NCBI RefSeq assembly: GCF_027922185.1
Contig: NZ_BSFE01000003.1
Location: 124,001-188,000 of the forward strand
DNA from: Maricaulis virginensis
GTDB lineage: Bacteria; Pseudomonadota; Alphaproteobacteria; Caulobacterales; Maricaulaceae
Length of the DNA stretch: 64,000 nt
Direction: 5' to 3'
Made by a program: the position numbers and the translations under genes
Notes under the pieces: model-generated
Told to the model about the DNA's origin: nothing
The model's input: the letters and a program-made list of their open reading frames with translations, nothing else
Database searches by the model: none
Part shown: piece by piece, positions 1-8,414 of the stretch
Layout of the letters: each line of letters opens with the position of its first letter
Numbering within the stretch: the first letter of the stretch is position 1

Positions 1-360
1 CTCCTCGATGATGCGGTAGAGATTGGGGTGGGCGCGGGCAAATTCGATATAGGCGACCAGGCCGAGGTGCTCGGCCTCCATGCGGTCCCTTGCCCCCTTC
101 ACCCGTTCGGCGATCCAGCCGCGCACCATCTCGCCCATATGGGCGACGAGGGCGCGGAAAATCTCGTCCTTGGAGTCGAAATAGACGTAGAACGTGCCCA
201 GAGCCACCGACGCACGGCGGGTGATGTCGCCGATCGATGTGGTGTGGAATCCGCCTTCCCCGAAAGCCCCTTCCGCCGCATCCAGCAGCTTTGCCCGGGT
301 GCGCTGGCCGCGCGCGGTCTTCGGCTTTTTCGCCGTCGTGGTCGTGTTCAAAGTTGACAT
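1..360 (-). CDS. TetR/AcrR-family transcriptional regulator, N-terminal 120 residues (cut by window edge)
   Basis: Reading the minus strand from the ATG at 360 gives 120 codons with no stop to the window edge. Residues about 18-65 form a TetR helix-turn-helix: a basic start (RGQRTRAKLLDAA), a hydrophobic core (GGFHTTSIGDITRRA) and the usual recognition end (VALGTFYVYFDSKDEIF). The ligand-binding part begins at the edge and is mostly missing. The gene is divergent from the hydrolase/TonB-receptor pair, with only some 40-80 bases between, so it probably controls that pair and itself. The ligand is unknown. Confidence 0.88.
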   Translation of the reverse strand, partial: MSTLNTTTTAKKPKTARGQRTRAKLLDAAEGAFGEGGFHTTSIGDITRRASVALGTFYVYFDSKDEIFRALVAHMGEMVRGWIAERVKGARDRMEAEHLGLVAYIEFARAHPNLYRIIEE

Positions 361-401
361 ATGATTCAGTTTTCACAAAATTGCTTCCCACGCAATATGG
401 C

Positions 402-1358
402 ATGAAAGCCAGGGCGGGGGAGGATCCAGGAGTTGTCGGAACCGTGCTGAATATCCGCTCGGACAATCCGGCCGGCCGTGACGGGGTGCTGAAAAGCCTC
501 GCACTGCCGGATGGGACGGACATGGCCTACCGGGATGCCGGGCAGGGGCCGGTCCTGCTGCTCGTGCATGGCTGGGCGGCCTCCGGACGGTTTTTCGATC
601 CGATTGTCGATCTCCTGAAGCAGGACTTCCGCGTCATCATTCCCGATCTGCGGGCGCACGGACAGACGCCGGCGGGGCCCGGCAGGCCGGATATCGACAC
701 GCTTGCCGACGATCTCGTTGTGCTTCTCGACACGCTCGACATCACCGGTGCCGTCGCGCTGGGCTGGTCGATGGGCGCCCAGGTGCTCTGGAGCCTGATC
801 GAACGCCATGGAGCGGACCGTCTGGCCGGCCTCGTGGTCGAGGATATGAGCCCGCGCATTCTCAACACGGACGACTGGCCGCTCGGCATGGCCAGCGGCA
901 TGGATACGGCCGGCAGCCAGCGCGCGCTCGACGCGATGCGCTCGAACTGGCCGGCCTACGCGGCCGCCTTTGTGCGCCACATCTTCTCCCGCGATCGCGC
1001 CAGCCGCGATCCGGATCTCATTCAGCGCGTGCTGGTGGAACTGCACCAGTGCGACGCCGAAGCCATGGCGGCCCTCTGGGAATCCATGGCCGGACAGGAT
1101 TTCCGTCCGGCCCTGCCCGCCATGTCTCTGCCGGTTCTGGTGACCTGGGGCGAGGCCAGCCAGGCCTACAACCCCGCCACGAGCCGGTATCTCGTCGACA
1201 CCTTGCCGAATGCGCAGGGCAAGGCCTTCGCCCAGTCCGGGCACGCGCCGCATCTCGAGCAACCCGAAGAGTTCGCCGAAGCGGTCCAGCAATTCGCCAG
1301 CCAGGTCCAGGCCGGCGTCACCCACCCAGAAAATATCGAGGGGAGTTTCTCGTCATGA
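402..1358 (+). CDS. Alpha/beta-hydrolase fold protein
   Basis: Typical alpha/beta hydrolase: oxyanion-loop motif LLLVHGWAASG, nucleophile elbow GWSMG (Ser about residue 123 from the ATG at 402) and a C-terminal catalytic His in SGHAPHLEQPEEF. The strand that usually carries the catalytic Asp reads TWGEASQAYNP, so the acid may be Glu or lie elsewhere. The start is uncertain: ATG 402 has no good ribosome site, GTG 444 has AGGAG at 428-432, and GTG 486 begins right at the fold. The stop overlaps the next gene's start by 4 bases, so the two are probably translated together; the hydrolase may process what the receptor imports. Confidence 0.85.
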   Translation: MKARAGEDPGVVGTVLNIRSDNPAGRDGVLKSLALPDGTDMAYRDAGQGPVLLLVHGWAASGRFFDPIVDLLKQDFRVIIPDLRAHGQTPAGPGRPDIDTLADDLVVLLDTLDITGAVALGWSMGAQVLWSLIERHGADRLAGLVVEDMSPRILNTDDWPLGMASGMDTAGSQRALDAMRSNWPAYAAAFVRHIFSRDRASRDPDLIQRVLVELHQCDAEAMAALWESMAGQDFRPALPAMSLPVLVTWGEASQAYNPATSRYLVDTLPNAQGKAFAQSGHAPHLEQPEEFAEAVQQFASQVQAGVTHPENIEGSFSS

Positions 1359-3658
1359 AGAAAACGATCACCAAAGCCGTCCTCCTTGCGAGCACGGTCG
1401 CCTCGGCCGCGCTGATTTCGGCGCCGGTCCTGGCTCAGGACGATGCCGGCGCGGCTGAAACCCGCGACGTCATCACCGTCACCGCCCGCCGCCGCGAGGA
1501 AACGCTGCAGGACGTGCCGCTTTCCGTCTCCGCCCTGTCGGGTGCCGAGCTCGAGCGCACCGGCGCCATCGACATTACCGCCGTGGCGGAAGTCACGCCG
1601 AACGTCACGCTGGAAGTCTCCCGCGGCACCAATTCGACGCTGACCGCCTTCATCCGCGGTATCGGCCAGCAGGATCCGGTCGCCGGCTTCGAGGCCGGTG
1701 TCGGCATCTATGTCGACGACGTCTATTTCAACCGTCCGCAATCGGCCGTTCTGGACATCTATGATGTCGAGCGCATCGAAGTGCTGCGCGGCCCGCAGGG
1801 CACGCTGTACGGCCGCAACACGGTCGGCGGCGCCGTCAAATACGTCACCAGCCGTCTCGACCCGGACGCACCGACCCTGGATGCCCGCATCAATGTCGGG
1901 TCCTACAACCAGCTCGACCAGATCGTGTCCGGCAGCGTGCCGCTGACCGACACCTTCCGCGTCGGCGGTGCCGTGGCCAACCTGCAGCGCGACGGTTTCG
2001 GCGACAATCTCTATACCGGCCAGGACAACTACAACAAGGATGTGCTGGGCTATCGCGTCAGCGCCGAATGGGAGCCGACGGCCGACCTGTTCTTCCGTCT
2101 CGCCTATGACCGCGTCGAGGATGACTCCAACCCGCGCGGCGGCCACCGCCTGATCCCGAGTGCGCCGGGCTACACGCCGAGCTATCCGGTTCTGGACGAT
2201 GTCTTCGACACCCGCGCCGGTCTGGACGTGGTCCGGCAGAGCGTCGAGGCCGAGGGCCTCTCGCTGACGGCGGAATGGGAAATCAACGAGCACTTCACGG
2301 TGCGCAACATCCTGTCCAGCCGCGAAGACGCTTCGGTCACGCCGATCGATTTCGACAGCCTTCCGGAAGGCGACTTCGACGTGCCGGCGATCTACGAGAA
2401 CGAGCAGTTCTCCGAAGAATTCCAGCTGCTCTATTCCAGCGAGCGCCTGAACGGTGTGATCGGCTACTACTATCTCGACGCCAGCGCCTACACCGTGTTC
2501 GACGTGCTGCTCGACACCACGCTGGCCGGCCTCAACGCCCAGACCTATGGCGATGTGGACACCAAGACCTGGTCGCTGTTTGCCAACTTCACCTATGACC
2601 TGACCGATCAGCTGAGCCTGACGGTGGGCGGCCGCTATACCGAGGACGAACGTACCTCGCGCGTCCTGCGCCGCACCTATCTGGGCGGTTTCTCCGAATA
2701 TTTCGGTGGTGCAGGCGTGTCGATCGCGACCACGTCGGATTTCCTGGGCACCAATACCTGGGATGATTTCAGCCCGTCGATCTCGCTGGCCTGGCAGCCG
2801 GATGCAGAGAACAATTTCTACGCAACCTTCAGCCGCGGCTTCAAGGGCGGCGGTTTCGACCCGCGGGCCCAGACCACGGGTGCGCCGGACTTCGACCAGA
2901 ACGGCACCGTCAGCGAAGCGGAAGTCTTCGAGTTCATGAGCTTCGATCCGGAGACCGTGAACAGCTATGAAATCGGCTGGAAGTACGAGAATGGCCGCTA
3001 CCGCCACGCACTGGCCTATTTCTACATGGACTATACCGACGTCCAGGTCCCGGGTTCGGTGGGTATCGATACCGACAATGACGGCGTCAACGACACCTTC
3101 ACGGGCGTGACGACCAATGCCGGTGCCGCCACCATCCAGGGCATCGAGTATGAAGGCATGCTGGACATTGCCGACGACCTCATCAATCCAGGCGACAATC
3201 TGAACCTGGTGTGGGCGGTCGGCATTCTGGACGGCCAGTACGACCAGTTCATCAACGCCTTCGGCGTCGACATCTCCGACGATGTGGAAATCCAGAACAC
3301 GCCGGACATGACGGCCAGCGCCACGCTGACCTACATGACGCCGTTCGCGGGCGGCGACCTGACCATGCTGGGCACGGTGAGCCATCGCGGCGACTCCACC
3401 CAGTTCGAAGTGCCCTTCGAGGCGCTCGACCAGGAAGCCTACACGCTGTTCAACGCCTCTGTGGTGTGGGACAGCGCCGACGATCGCTGGCAGCTGGGCC
3501 TTCATGGCCGCAATCTGACGGACGAGGAATACATCGTCGCCGGCTATGACTTCGTCAACAACACCACCTTCGCACCGGAGCTGGGCCAGGCGGGCACGCT
3601 GACCGCCTACTACGGCAACCCGATGACGATCACCGGAACCATCGCGTTCCGTTACTAG
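1355..3658 (+). CDS. TonB-dependent outer-membrane receptor (767 aa)
   Basis: Outer-membrane active transporter driven by TonB-ExbBD. A signal peptide covers about residues 1-28, ending APVLAQ. A TonB box (DVITVTA) lies at 38-44, followed by the plug domain with RGIGQQDP and the strongly conserved VERIEVLRGPQGTLYGRNTVGG. The rest is a 22-strand-type beta barrel ending in an aromatic residue (AFRY). The ATG overlaps the stop of the upstream hydrolase. The protein belongs to the large sphingomonad/hyphomonad receptor group used for diverse organic substrates as well as siderophores, so the substrate cannot be assigned. A divergent TetR gene upstream suggests substrate induction. Confidence 0.93.
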   Translation: MKKTITKAVLLASTVASAALISAPVLAQDDAGAAETRDVITVTARRREETLQDVPLSVSALSGAELERTGAIDITAVAEVTPNVTLEVSRGTNSTLTAFIRGIGQQDPVAGFEAGVGIYVDDVYFNRPQSAVLDIYDVERIEVLRGPQGTLYGRNTVGGAVKYVTSRLDPDAPTLDARINVGSYNQLDQIVSGSVPLTDTFRVGGAVANLQRDGFGDNLYTGQDNYNKDVLGYRVSAEWEPTADLFFRLAYDRVEDDSNPRGGHRLIPSAPGYTPSYPVLDDVFDTRAGLDVVRQSVEAEGLSLTAEWEINEHFTVRNILSSREDASVTPIDFDSLPEGDFDVPAIYENEQFSEEFQLLYSSERLNGVIGYYYLDASAYTVFDVLLDTTLAGLNAQTYGDVDTKTWSLFANFTYDLTDQLSLTVGGRYTEDERTSRVLRRTYLGGFSEYFGGAGVSIATTSDFLGTNTWDDFSPSISLAWQPDAENNFYATFSRGFKGGGFDPRAQTTGAPDFDQNGTVSEAEVFEFMSFDPETVNSYEIGWKYENGRYRHALAYFYMDYTDVQVPGSVGIDTDNDGVNDTFTGVTTNAGAATIQGIEYEGMLDIADDLINPGDNLNLVWAVGILDGQYDQFINAFGVDISDDVEIQNTPDMTASATLTYMTPFAGGDLTMLGTVSHRGDSTQFEVPFEALDQEAYTLFNASVVWDSADDRWQLGLHGRNLTDEEYIVAGYDFVNNTTFAPELGQAGTLTAYYGNPMTITGTIAFRY

Positions 3659-3771
3659 GCACAGCCAGGGCGGGCTGGTCCCTCCCCGGCGCGCCCGAAA
3701 GCTGCCAGACTGGGCCGGCGCTGCGATCTGCAGTGCCGGCCATTTCCTTTCTCCCGCCCGGAGCTTCCGTC

Positions 3772-4707
3772 ATGATGCGCACGCTTGGTCTCATCCTTCT
3801 TCTGCTGGCGATCGTCGCCGGTATCGCCTGGTTCGTCTTCGGACGCGGCGGCTCCGGACCGGCCCCTGAAGCGGCGATCGACTCGCCCTGGTGGAGTGCA
3901 CAGGACCGGCTGGTCGATGTCGACGGTGTCACGGCGCGGGTTCGCGTCGAGGGACCGGACGATGCCCCGGTCATCGTGATGATCCACGGCTTCTCCTTCT
4001 CGCTGGAAAGCTGGGATGACTGGGCGGACGCGCTTTCCGCCAATTACCGCGTCGTGCGCATGGACCTGCCGGGCCATGGCCTGACCGGCCCGGATCCGCA
4101 GGCGCGCTACTCCGTGCCGCAAACGGTCGAATTCCTGGGCGGTCTGATGGACGCGATGGATATCGACCGCGCGACGCTGGTGGGCAATTCACTCGGCGGT
4201 CTGGTCGCCTGGCGCTATGCCGCCGATCATGGCGACCGGGTCGAGAAACTGGTGCTCGTCGCGCCGGGCGGCTTCTCGATCAATGGCGTCACCGAGGAAC
4301 CGGTCGATGTACCGGTCGGCGTGCGCTTCTATCTCACCCAGGGTCCGCAGCCGGTTGTCGCAGGGGCGACGGCGGCGCTGTTCGGCGACCCGGCGCGCAT
4401 GGATCCGGACCTGCCGGGCCGTGTGTACGGGCTGATGCAGGGCGAGGGCGTGGGCGAGGCGCTGGTCGAGCGGCTGGAGGTCTTCACCCTGCCGGCACCC
4501 GAAGCGGATCTCGCGCGGGTGACGGTGCCGGCGTTGATCCTGTGGGGCGGCCGCGACGGTATGGTGCCGGTCGATCACGCGGCCCGTTTCGAGGCGGCGA
4601 TGCCGGATGCGCAGCTCGTTGTCTACGACGATCTCGGCCACATCCCGCACGAGGAAGCGCCCGACCGGACTCTGGAAGATGTGCGGGCGTTTCTGGCAGA
4701 AAACTAG
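3772..4707 (+). CDS. Membrane-anchored alpha/beta hydrolase (311 aa)
   Basis: The N-terminus (MMRTLGLILLLLAIVAGIAW) is a single membrane anchor or uncleaved signal, so the enzyme probably faces the periplasm. The hydrolase fold follows: VIVMIHGFSFS, LPGHG, nucleophile elbow GNSLGG, catalytic Asp in LWGGRDGMVP and His in DDLGHIPHEE, a full Ser-Asp-His set. The start at 3772 is chosen because it begins the hydrophobic segment and has GGAG about ten bases upstream; an in-frame upstream ATG at 3733 gives an unlikely N-terminus. It lies 113 bases after the receptor and may belong to the same transcript. Substrate unknown. Confidence 0.87.
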   Translation: MMRTLGLILLLLAIVAGIAWFVFGRGGSGPAPEAAIDSPWWSAQDRLVDVDGVTARVRVEGPDDAPVIVMIHGFSFSLESWDDWADALSANYRVVRMDLPGHGLTGPDPQARYSVPQTVEFLGGLMDAMDIDRATLVGNSLGGLVAWRYAADHGDRVEKLVLVAPGGFSINGVTEEPVDVPVGVRFYLTQGPQPVVAGATAALFGDPARMDPDLPGRVYGLMQGEGVGEALVERLEVFTLPAPEADLARVTVPALILWGGRDGMVPVDHAARFEAAMPDAQLVVYDDLGHIPHEEAPDRTLEDVRAFLAEN

Positions 4708-4708
4708 C

Positions 4709-4806
4709 GCAATCTCATCGCCATTGCGGCCGATGAAATGGCTCTGGCTTTTGAGTGGCCGCATTTTCGAACCGCAAAACCGGTTCCCACTTTTGCTGAA
4801 AATGCT
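4709..4806. repeat. Palindromic intergenic repeat, copy 1
   Basis: The gap between the convergent genes is almost entirely palindromic. Arms GCATTTTC (4761-4768) and GAAAATGC (4798-4805) enclose a core with AACCG/CGGTT pairing around AAAACCGGTTCCCAC. A CATCG/CGATG pair lies just before it. The core resembles interspersed palindromic repeats that I know from other alphaproteobacteria. A diverged copy is at about 10886-10945. It may also act as a terminator for the two convergent genes. Confidence 0.6.
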
Positions 4807-5187
4807 CTAACGCCGCGCAGCAGCCTTCTCGGCGATTTCCGCCTGCAGGTCGGCCCAGTCCTGCGGGTCGACATCGCATTCGCGCAGCACGACCACGCCC
4901 AGCCCGGTATCATTCGCCGGCGCATCGGCCGTCAGCAGGCGGCCGAGGGCGTGGGTGCGGGCGGTCTCGCGATTGAGGCACGGACGGTAGACGATCTCGC
5001 GCGCGGTGCGGTGCCGGTCGACGGCGCCCTTGCGGCGCAGACGCTGCAGCATGGCGAGGGTCTCGCCGGCCGGACGGCGGGTTGCAACCGACAGCTCGCC
5101 CACAGACGCACCGCCGCGGTCCCACAGGATGCGCATGGTCTTGTGTTCGTCTTCGGTGAGGGCCTGTTCGTTCGCCATCTTCGTCAT
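4807..5187 (-). CDS. BlaI/MecI/CopY-like winged-helix transcriptional regulator (126 aa)
   Basis: The body matches the penicillinase-repressor pattern: LTEDEHKTMRILWDRGGASVG, a recognition region GELSVATRRPAGETLAMLQRL, then RRKGAVDRHRTAREIVYRP as the wing. The length of 126 residues fits that family. The C-terminal part, normally for dimerisation and proteolytic control by a BlaR-type sensor, is present, but no BlaR/MecR-like protease gene is nearby, so the signal is unknown. Start could be 5187 or 5178 (MANEQ). It is convergent with the hydrolase at 3772 and divergent from the ArsR gene. Confidence 0.65.
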   Translation of the reverse strand: MTKMANEQALTEDEHKTMRILWDRGGASVGELSVATRRPAGETLAMLQRLRRKGAVDRHRTAREIVYRPCLNRETARTHALGRLLTADAPANDTGLGVVVLRECDVDPQDWADLQAEIAEKAAARR

Positions 5188-5270
5188 CCCCTTAGCCTTC
5201 TACGCCGCGGCCCGAATTGCAACACTCGCGGCCGTTAAGGTTTTGTTTGCAATATCGGGGCCGGGCCGGG

Positions 5271-5332
5271 TTGACGGATGCAGGTTCGTCATATATTTCA
5301 CCCATAAGCTATATAACTAAATGGTGAAATAT
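5271..5332 (+). promoter_or_regulatory. arsR-like promoter and operator
   Basis: TTGACG at 5271-5276 is followed 15 bases later by TATATT (5292-5297). A perfect 10-base inverted repeat, ATATTTCACC (5293-5302) and GGTGAAATAT (5323-5332), overlaps the -10 and runs into the start codon of the ArsR gene. That is where an ArsR-type repressor would sit to block its own operon. The spacer is AT-rich. Confidence 0.6.
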
Positions 5333-5675
5333 GTCGGATCTCGACACGACGTTTACGGCTCTGGCCGATCCCACCCGGCGGGCCATTCTCGCCCGGCTCG
5401 CCAGCGGCGAAGCGACGGTGATGGAGCTCTCCGAGCCCTTCACGCTCAGCCAGCCGGCGATCTCCAAGCATCTCAAGGTTCTCGAGAAGGCCGGGCTGAT
5501 TACCCGCAGCCGTGACGGGACGCGGCGTCCCTGCCGGATACAGCCCGAGACGCTGGCCCAGGCGACGCACTGGCTGGAGGAATTCCGCAAGCTCTGGGAT
5601 GCCCGCTTCCGGGCTCTCGACGATCTGCTCGACGACATGAAGGCCGGCCACGAGCCCGGCCCCCGCGACCACTGA
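5331..5675 (+). CDS. ArsR-family winged-helix repressor (114 aa)
   Basis: Short single-domain regulator with the ArsR pattern: TALADPTRRAILARLASGEATVMEL, recognition helix LSQPAISKHLKVLEKAGLITR and wing SRDGTRRPCRI. No CxC metal-binding motif is seen in the alpha-3 helix (VMELSEPFTLS), so it is probably not a metal sensor. It lies 25 bases upstream of an SRPBCC/AHSA1 gene, a very common pairing in which the regulator controls the START-like partner. A perfect inverted repeat overlaps its own start and is probably the operator. Confidence 0.9.
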   Translation: MSDLDTTFTALADPTRRAILARLASGEATVMELSEPFTLSQPAISKHLKVLEKAGLITRSRDGTRRPCRIQPETLAQATHWLEEFRKLWDARFRALDDLLDDMKAGHEPGPRDH

Positions 5676-5700
5676 TCACAAAATCTCTGGAGGAAATCCC

Positions 5701-6192
5701 ATGTATCGACACACACTTGAGGTCGCCCCGAAAGGCGAGCGCGAGCTTGTCATGACCCGCCGTTTCGACGCGCCGAAGGCGCTGGTCTTCCGGGCGCTCA
5801 CCGAGCCGCACCTGGTCAAGCGCTGGCTGCTGGGACCGGACGGCTGGATCCTGTCGGTCTGCGAGATCGACCTGCAGGTGGACGGCCTCTATCGTTATGT
5901 CTGGACCCATGCCGAGCGCGGCGAGGAGATGGGGATGGGCGGACGCTATCTCGAGATCGAGCGTCCGGACCTGATCGTGCACACCGAACGCTTCGACATG
6001 AGCTGGTATCCTGGCTCGGCCATCGTCACCACGCGATTGACCGAGGCGGCCGGTGTGACGACCTTCGAAATCACCATCACCTATGAAAGCACCGAAGCCC
6101 GCGACATCGTGGCGGCCAGCCCGATGCGGGAAGGTGCCGGGGCCAGCTATGACCGTCTGGACGGCGTTCTGGCAGGCCTGGCCACGGTCTGA
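5701..6192 (+). CDS. SRPBCC (AHSA1/START-like) domain protein (163 aa)
   Basis: AHSA1-type ligand-binding fold: an N-terminal strand ending LVMTRRFDAPKALVFRALTEPHLVKRWLLGP, a central region with GGRYLEIERPDLIVHTERF and a C-terminal helix EGAGASYDRLDGVLAGL. It has no enzyme motif; members bind hydrophobic ligands or act as small co-factors. GGAGG lies seven bases before the ATG. It is the second gene of the ArsR operon and would be induced when ArsR leaves the operator. The physiological ligand cannot be predicted. Confidence 0.88.
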   Translation: MYRHTLEVAPKGERELVMTRRFDAPKALVFRALTEPHLVKRWLLGPDGWILSVCEIDLQVDGLYRYVWTHAERGEEMGMGGRYLEIERPDLIVHTERFDMSWYPGSAIVTTRLTEAAGVTTFEITITYESTEARDIVAASPMREGAGASYDRLDGVLAGLATV

Positions 6193-6199
6193 GGACGTC

Positions 6200-6730
6200 T
6201 CAGGCGCGGCGGGGCAGGACGTTCGGATTGCGCAGGATGGCGGCCGAGACGAGGCTGACCAGCACGCCGACGGGGAAGATCTCGGTGAAGGTGACCGGCA
6301 TGCGGAACCACCAGTTGGCATAGAGCGCCATGGACTGGCGCAGGCTGGCCTCGTGGGCGGCGAGCTCGCCGGCGGTGAGGCCCCGCTCGCGCTGGCCTTC
6401 GATCTGCGCGGTGATGTAGGCGTCCATGAAGGCGCCGCCGGTCATGTTGAAATAGATCTCCCAGGTGATGACGTAGAACAGGCCGGCAATGGCCGCGACG
6501 CCGAGCCCGGTCGCCAGCGCCGGCCAGAAGCGGATCACACCGCCCAGATTGACGTCACGATGGCGCTTGATCGCGACGAAGATGAAGGCGAGCGCCAGCA
6601 GCATGGTGAGATAGCCGGCCGTCTCCGAGCCGACCCCGTCGGGGCCGGCCAGGAGGGTCATGCCGATGACCATGAGAAGCGAGACGATGAGACCGGCAAT
6701 GATGCCGAAGGTGAGAATGATGCGTGCCAT
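6200..6730 (-). CDS. DUF4199-family membrane protein (176 aa)
   Basis: Four hydrophobic segments are visible: about 4-27, 38-54, 68-90 and 150-168. The second loop has the EIYFNMTG...FMDAYITAQIE region that I associate with DUF4199 proteins, whose function is unknown. It lies 11 bases downstream of a membrane-anchored LuxR-type regulator on the same strand, so the two are probably one operon; such a pairing suggests the regulator responds to, or controls, a membrane process. It is convergent with the SRPBCC gene, with only 7 bases between stops. Confidence 0.75.
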   Translation of the reverse strand: MARIILTFGIIAGLIVSLLMVIGMTLLAGPDGVGSETAGYLTMLLALAFIFVAIKRHRDVNLGGVIRFWPALATGLGVAAIAGLFYVITWEIYFNMTGGAFMDAYITAQIEGQRERGLTAGELAAHEASLRQSMALYANWWFRMPVTFTEIFPVGVLVSLVSAAILRNPNVLPRRA

Positions 6731-6741
6731 GTGCGGCCCCT

Positions 6742-7275
6742 TTAATCGGATGTGCGATCGACGGGGGCAGGTTGGCGTGGCGGGCCGGATCGGTCGTCAC
6801 CCATCGGGGTGATTTCGCCGTTTTCACCCGACCGGACGGTCGCGGCCACCGGGTCGCCCTGGCTCGGGATCAGGCGCAAGGCCCGCGCTTTCTCGATCGC
6901 CTGGACCCGGCTGGACACGTCCAGCTTGTCGTAAAGGCGTGCGATGTGGGTTTTCACGGTGTTGGGCGAGACGCCGAGCCGCCGGGCCATGGCCTTGTTG
7001 CCGTCCCCCATGACGAGGGCCCGCAGGACATCGTATTCCCGGCGGGTCAGGCCGAGGCTTTCCATCGCCCGGTCATTGCGTTCGAAGGGTTGCGGCGGAG
7101 CCTGACGGGTCAGCCGCACGCCCAGCCAGATGCCCAGCACGATACAGCCCGTTCCGACGATCGGCACGAAGAGTTCCACACCGATCCGGCGCGCCCAGAA
7201 CCGGTATTCCAGCCACTCCAGAGCAAACACGGCCAGGGCAAGGACGACCGCGAATATCAGGATCGTGCGCCTCAT
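6742..7275 (-). CDS. Membrane-anchored LuxR-type HTH regulator (177 aa)
   Basis: The N-terminal 57 residues contain two hydrophobic segments (ILIFAVVLALAVFALEWL and VELFVPIVGTGCIVLGIWLG). A GerE/LuxR helix-turn-helix follows at about 73-130: LGLTRREYDVLRALVMGDGNKAMARRLGVSPNTVKTHIARLYDKLDVSSR, here in two pieces of the usual consensus. There is no receiver domain or autoinducer domain, so any signal must come through the membrane part or its DUF4199 neighbour. The C-terminal tail (about 145-177) is polar and probably disordered. It starts the two-gene operon. Confidence 0.82.
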   Translation of the reverse strand: MRRTILIFAVVLALAVFALEWLEYRFWARRIGVELFVPIVGTGCIVLGIWLGVRLTRQAPPQPFERNDRAMESLGLTRREYDVLRALVMGDGNKAMARRLGVSPNTVKTHIARLYDKLDVSSRVQAIEKARALRLIPSQGDPVAATVRSGENGEITPMGDDRSGPPRQPAPVDRTSD

Positions 7276-7325
7276 GGGGATAGGATGTCCCAGCTTCGTC
7301 CCGGCGGCAATTGTGCGATAGCGCG

Positions 7326-8309
7326 TCAGTCGACGATGCCGTCCGTCATGCCGCCGACCTCCACGCCATGGCCCTCAAGCCCGGACATGGCTTCGCTCAT
7401 GGCGCCTGCCAGGTTGGCCTCGCCGAAACCCGTTGTTTCGGCTTCAGCCTGCACCTGGATCGCGCCGGTTTCGATATCGATGACCCGCGCAAAAACCACG
7501 AAACCATCCGGGTCCTCCACGCGCGTGATCTTGAAATCCAGCATGTAGCGTGGCGGATCGACGGTTTCCGGGTCGGCGCTGCAGATCAGGCGTTGGCGCG
7601 TTCCGGCGCGGCTGGCCGGCAGGAACTCGCGGTCGATATTGAGCAGGTAGGAGATGTTCTCCTCGACCGTCCGGTGCTCGATACCGTAGTGCTCGGCCGT
7701 TTCCGTACGCACGCTTTCGCTCGATCGGAAATAGTCGCGATAGGACAGGTCCCGTTCCGGCGGTTGCAGTCCGCGATCGCGAAGGAATTGCTCGGCGGCG
7801 CTGTCCTTGACGCTCAGGTCCTGGTTATTGCCGTCCAGAATGCAGTCTTCCGGCTGGTTTTCCGTGCCGGAGATGCGGGTGAGGCGCATGCCGCGATTGA
7901 CGGTGACCCCGCCGCGACCCACGGCGGTCATGTGGCTCATCAGCAGGCCCGGCGTGACCGGGTCGAAGCTGTAGACGCGCCGGGCGTCGCTGTCGGTCAG
8001 CTCCCCGGTCCAGCCATCGCCCGTGGCCGAGGGCGTCAGGACCATCTGCTGGCCGTCCCCGACCAGGCGGATGCGGTCGCAACTGTCATAGGTCAGGTGA
8101 AGCGGCCCCACGCTGCGATTGCGGGGCGACACGACAACAATGGGACCGGGGCCGGTCAGCGTGACCGTTCCGGTCACGGCTTCATAGGTTCCCTGGCACG
8201 GCAAGGCGGTTTGCGCTGCGGCTTGCGACGCTCCCAAGGCCAAGGCTGCGGCAAGGCCCGAGCAGAGGCGTGTTGCATGCTTCAGTTCAGTAAATCTAAA
8301 CATATTCAT
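7326..8309 (-). CDS. Secreted protein of unknown function (327 aa)
   Basis: A signal peptide covers about residues 1-33, with hydrophobic core LCSGLAAALALGASQAAAQ and a likely cut after AAAQ. The mature part has beta-rich segments and scattered Cys residues (PCQG, YDSCDRIR, EDCILDG, LICSADP) that could pair in the periplasm. I recognise no domain. The C-terminal third (LDFKITRVEDPDGFVVFARVIDIETGAIQVQAEAE) has the alternating look of a small periplasmic domain. It stands alone, 50 bases before the start of the LuxR-type gene, on the same strand. Confidence 0.7.
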   Translation of the reverse strand: MNMFRFTELKHATRLCSGLAAALALGASQAAAQTALPCQGTYEAVTGTVTLTGPGPIVVVSPRNRSVGPLHLTYDSCDRIRLVGDGQQMVLTPSATGDGWTGELTDSDARRVYSFDPVTPGLLMSHMTAVGRGGVTVNRGMRLTRISGTENQPEDCILDGNNQDLSVKDSAAEQFLRDRGLQPPERDLSYRDYFRSSESVRTETAEHYGIEHRTVEENISYLLNIDREFLPASRAGTRQRLICSADPETVDPPRYMLDFKITRVEDPDGFVVFARVIDIETGAIQVQAEAETTGFGEANLAGAMSEAMSGLEGHGVEVGGMTDGIVD

Positions 8310-8359
8310 AGCTTAGGCGCGCGATGCTGCGCTTGTCCAGCCTATGCCGGGTCAAAAAG

Positions 8360-8391
8360 AAACGCCCCGGCGCGCGGGCGCCGGGGCGTTT
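8360..8391 (-). terminator. Intrinsic terminator after the VOC gene
   Basis: A perfect 14-base-pair stem (8360-8373 with 8378-8391) and a four-base loop are followed, on the minus strand, by TTCTTTTT. It lies 24 bases past the stop of the VOC gene. Confidence 0.85.
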
Positions 8392-8414
8392 CGGGTGAGG
8401 GGCTGGAGAGAGCC

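Noticed and set aside
1166..3505. Long minus-strand frame opposite the first TonB receptor
   Set aside because: No recognisable protein features; the receptor on the plus strand is unambiguous.
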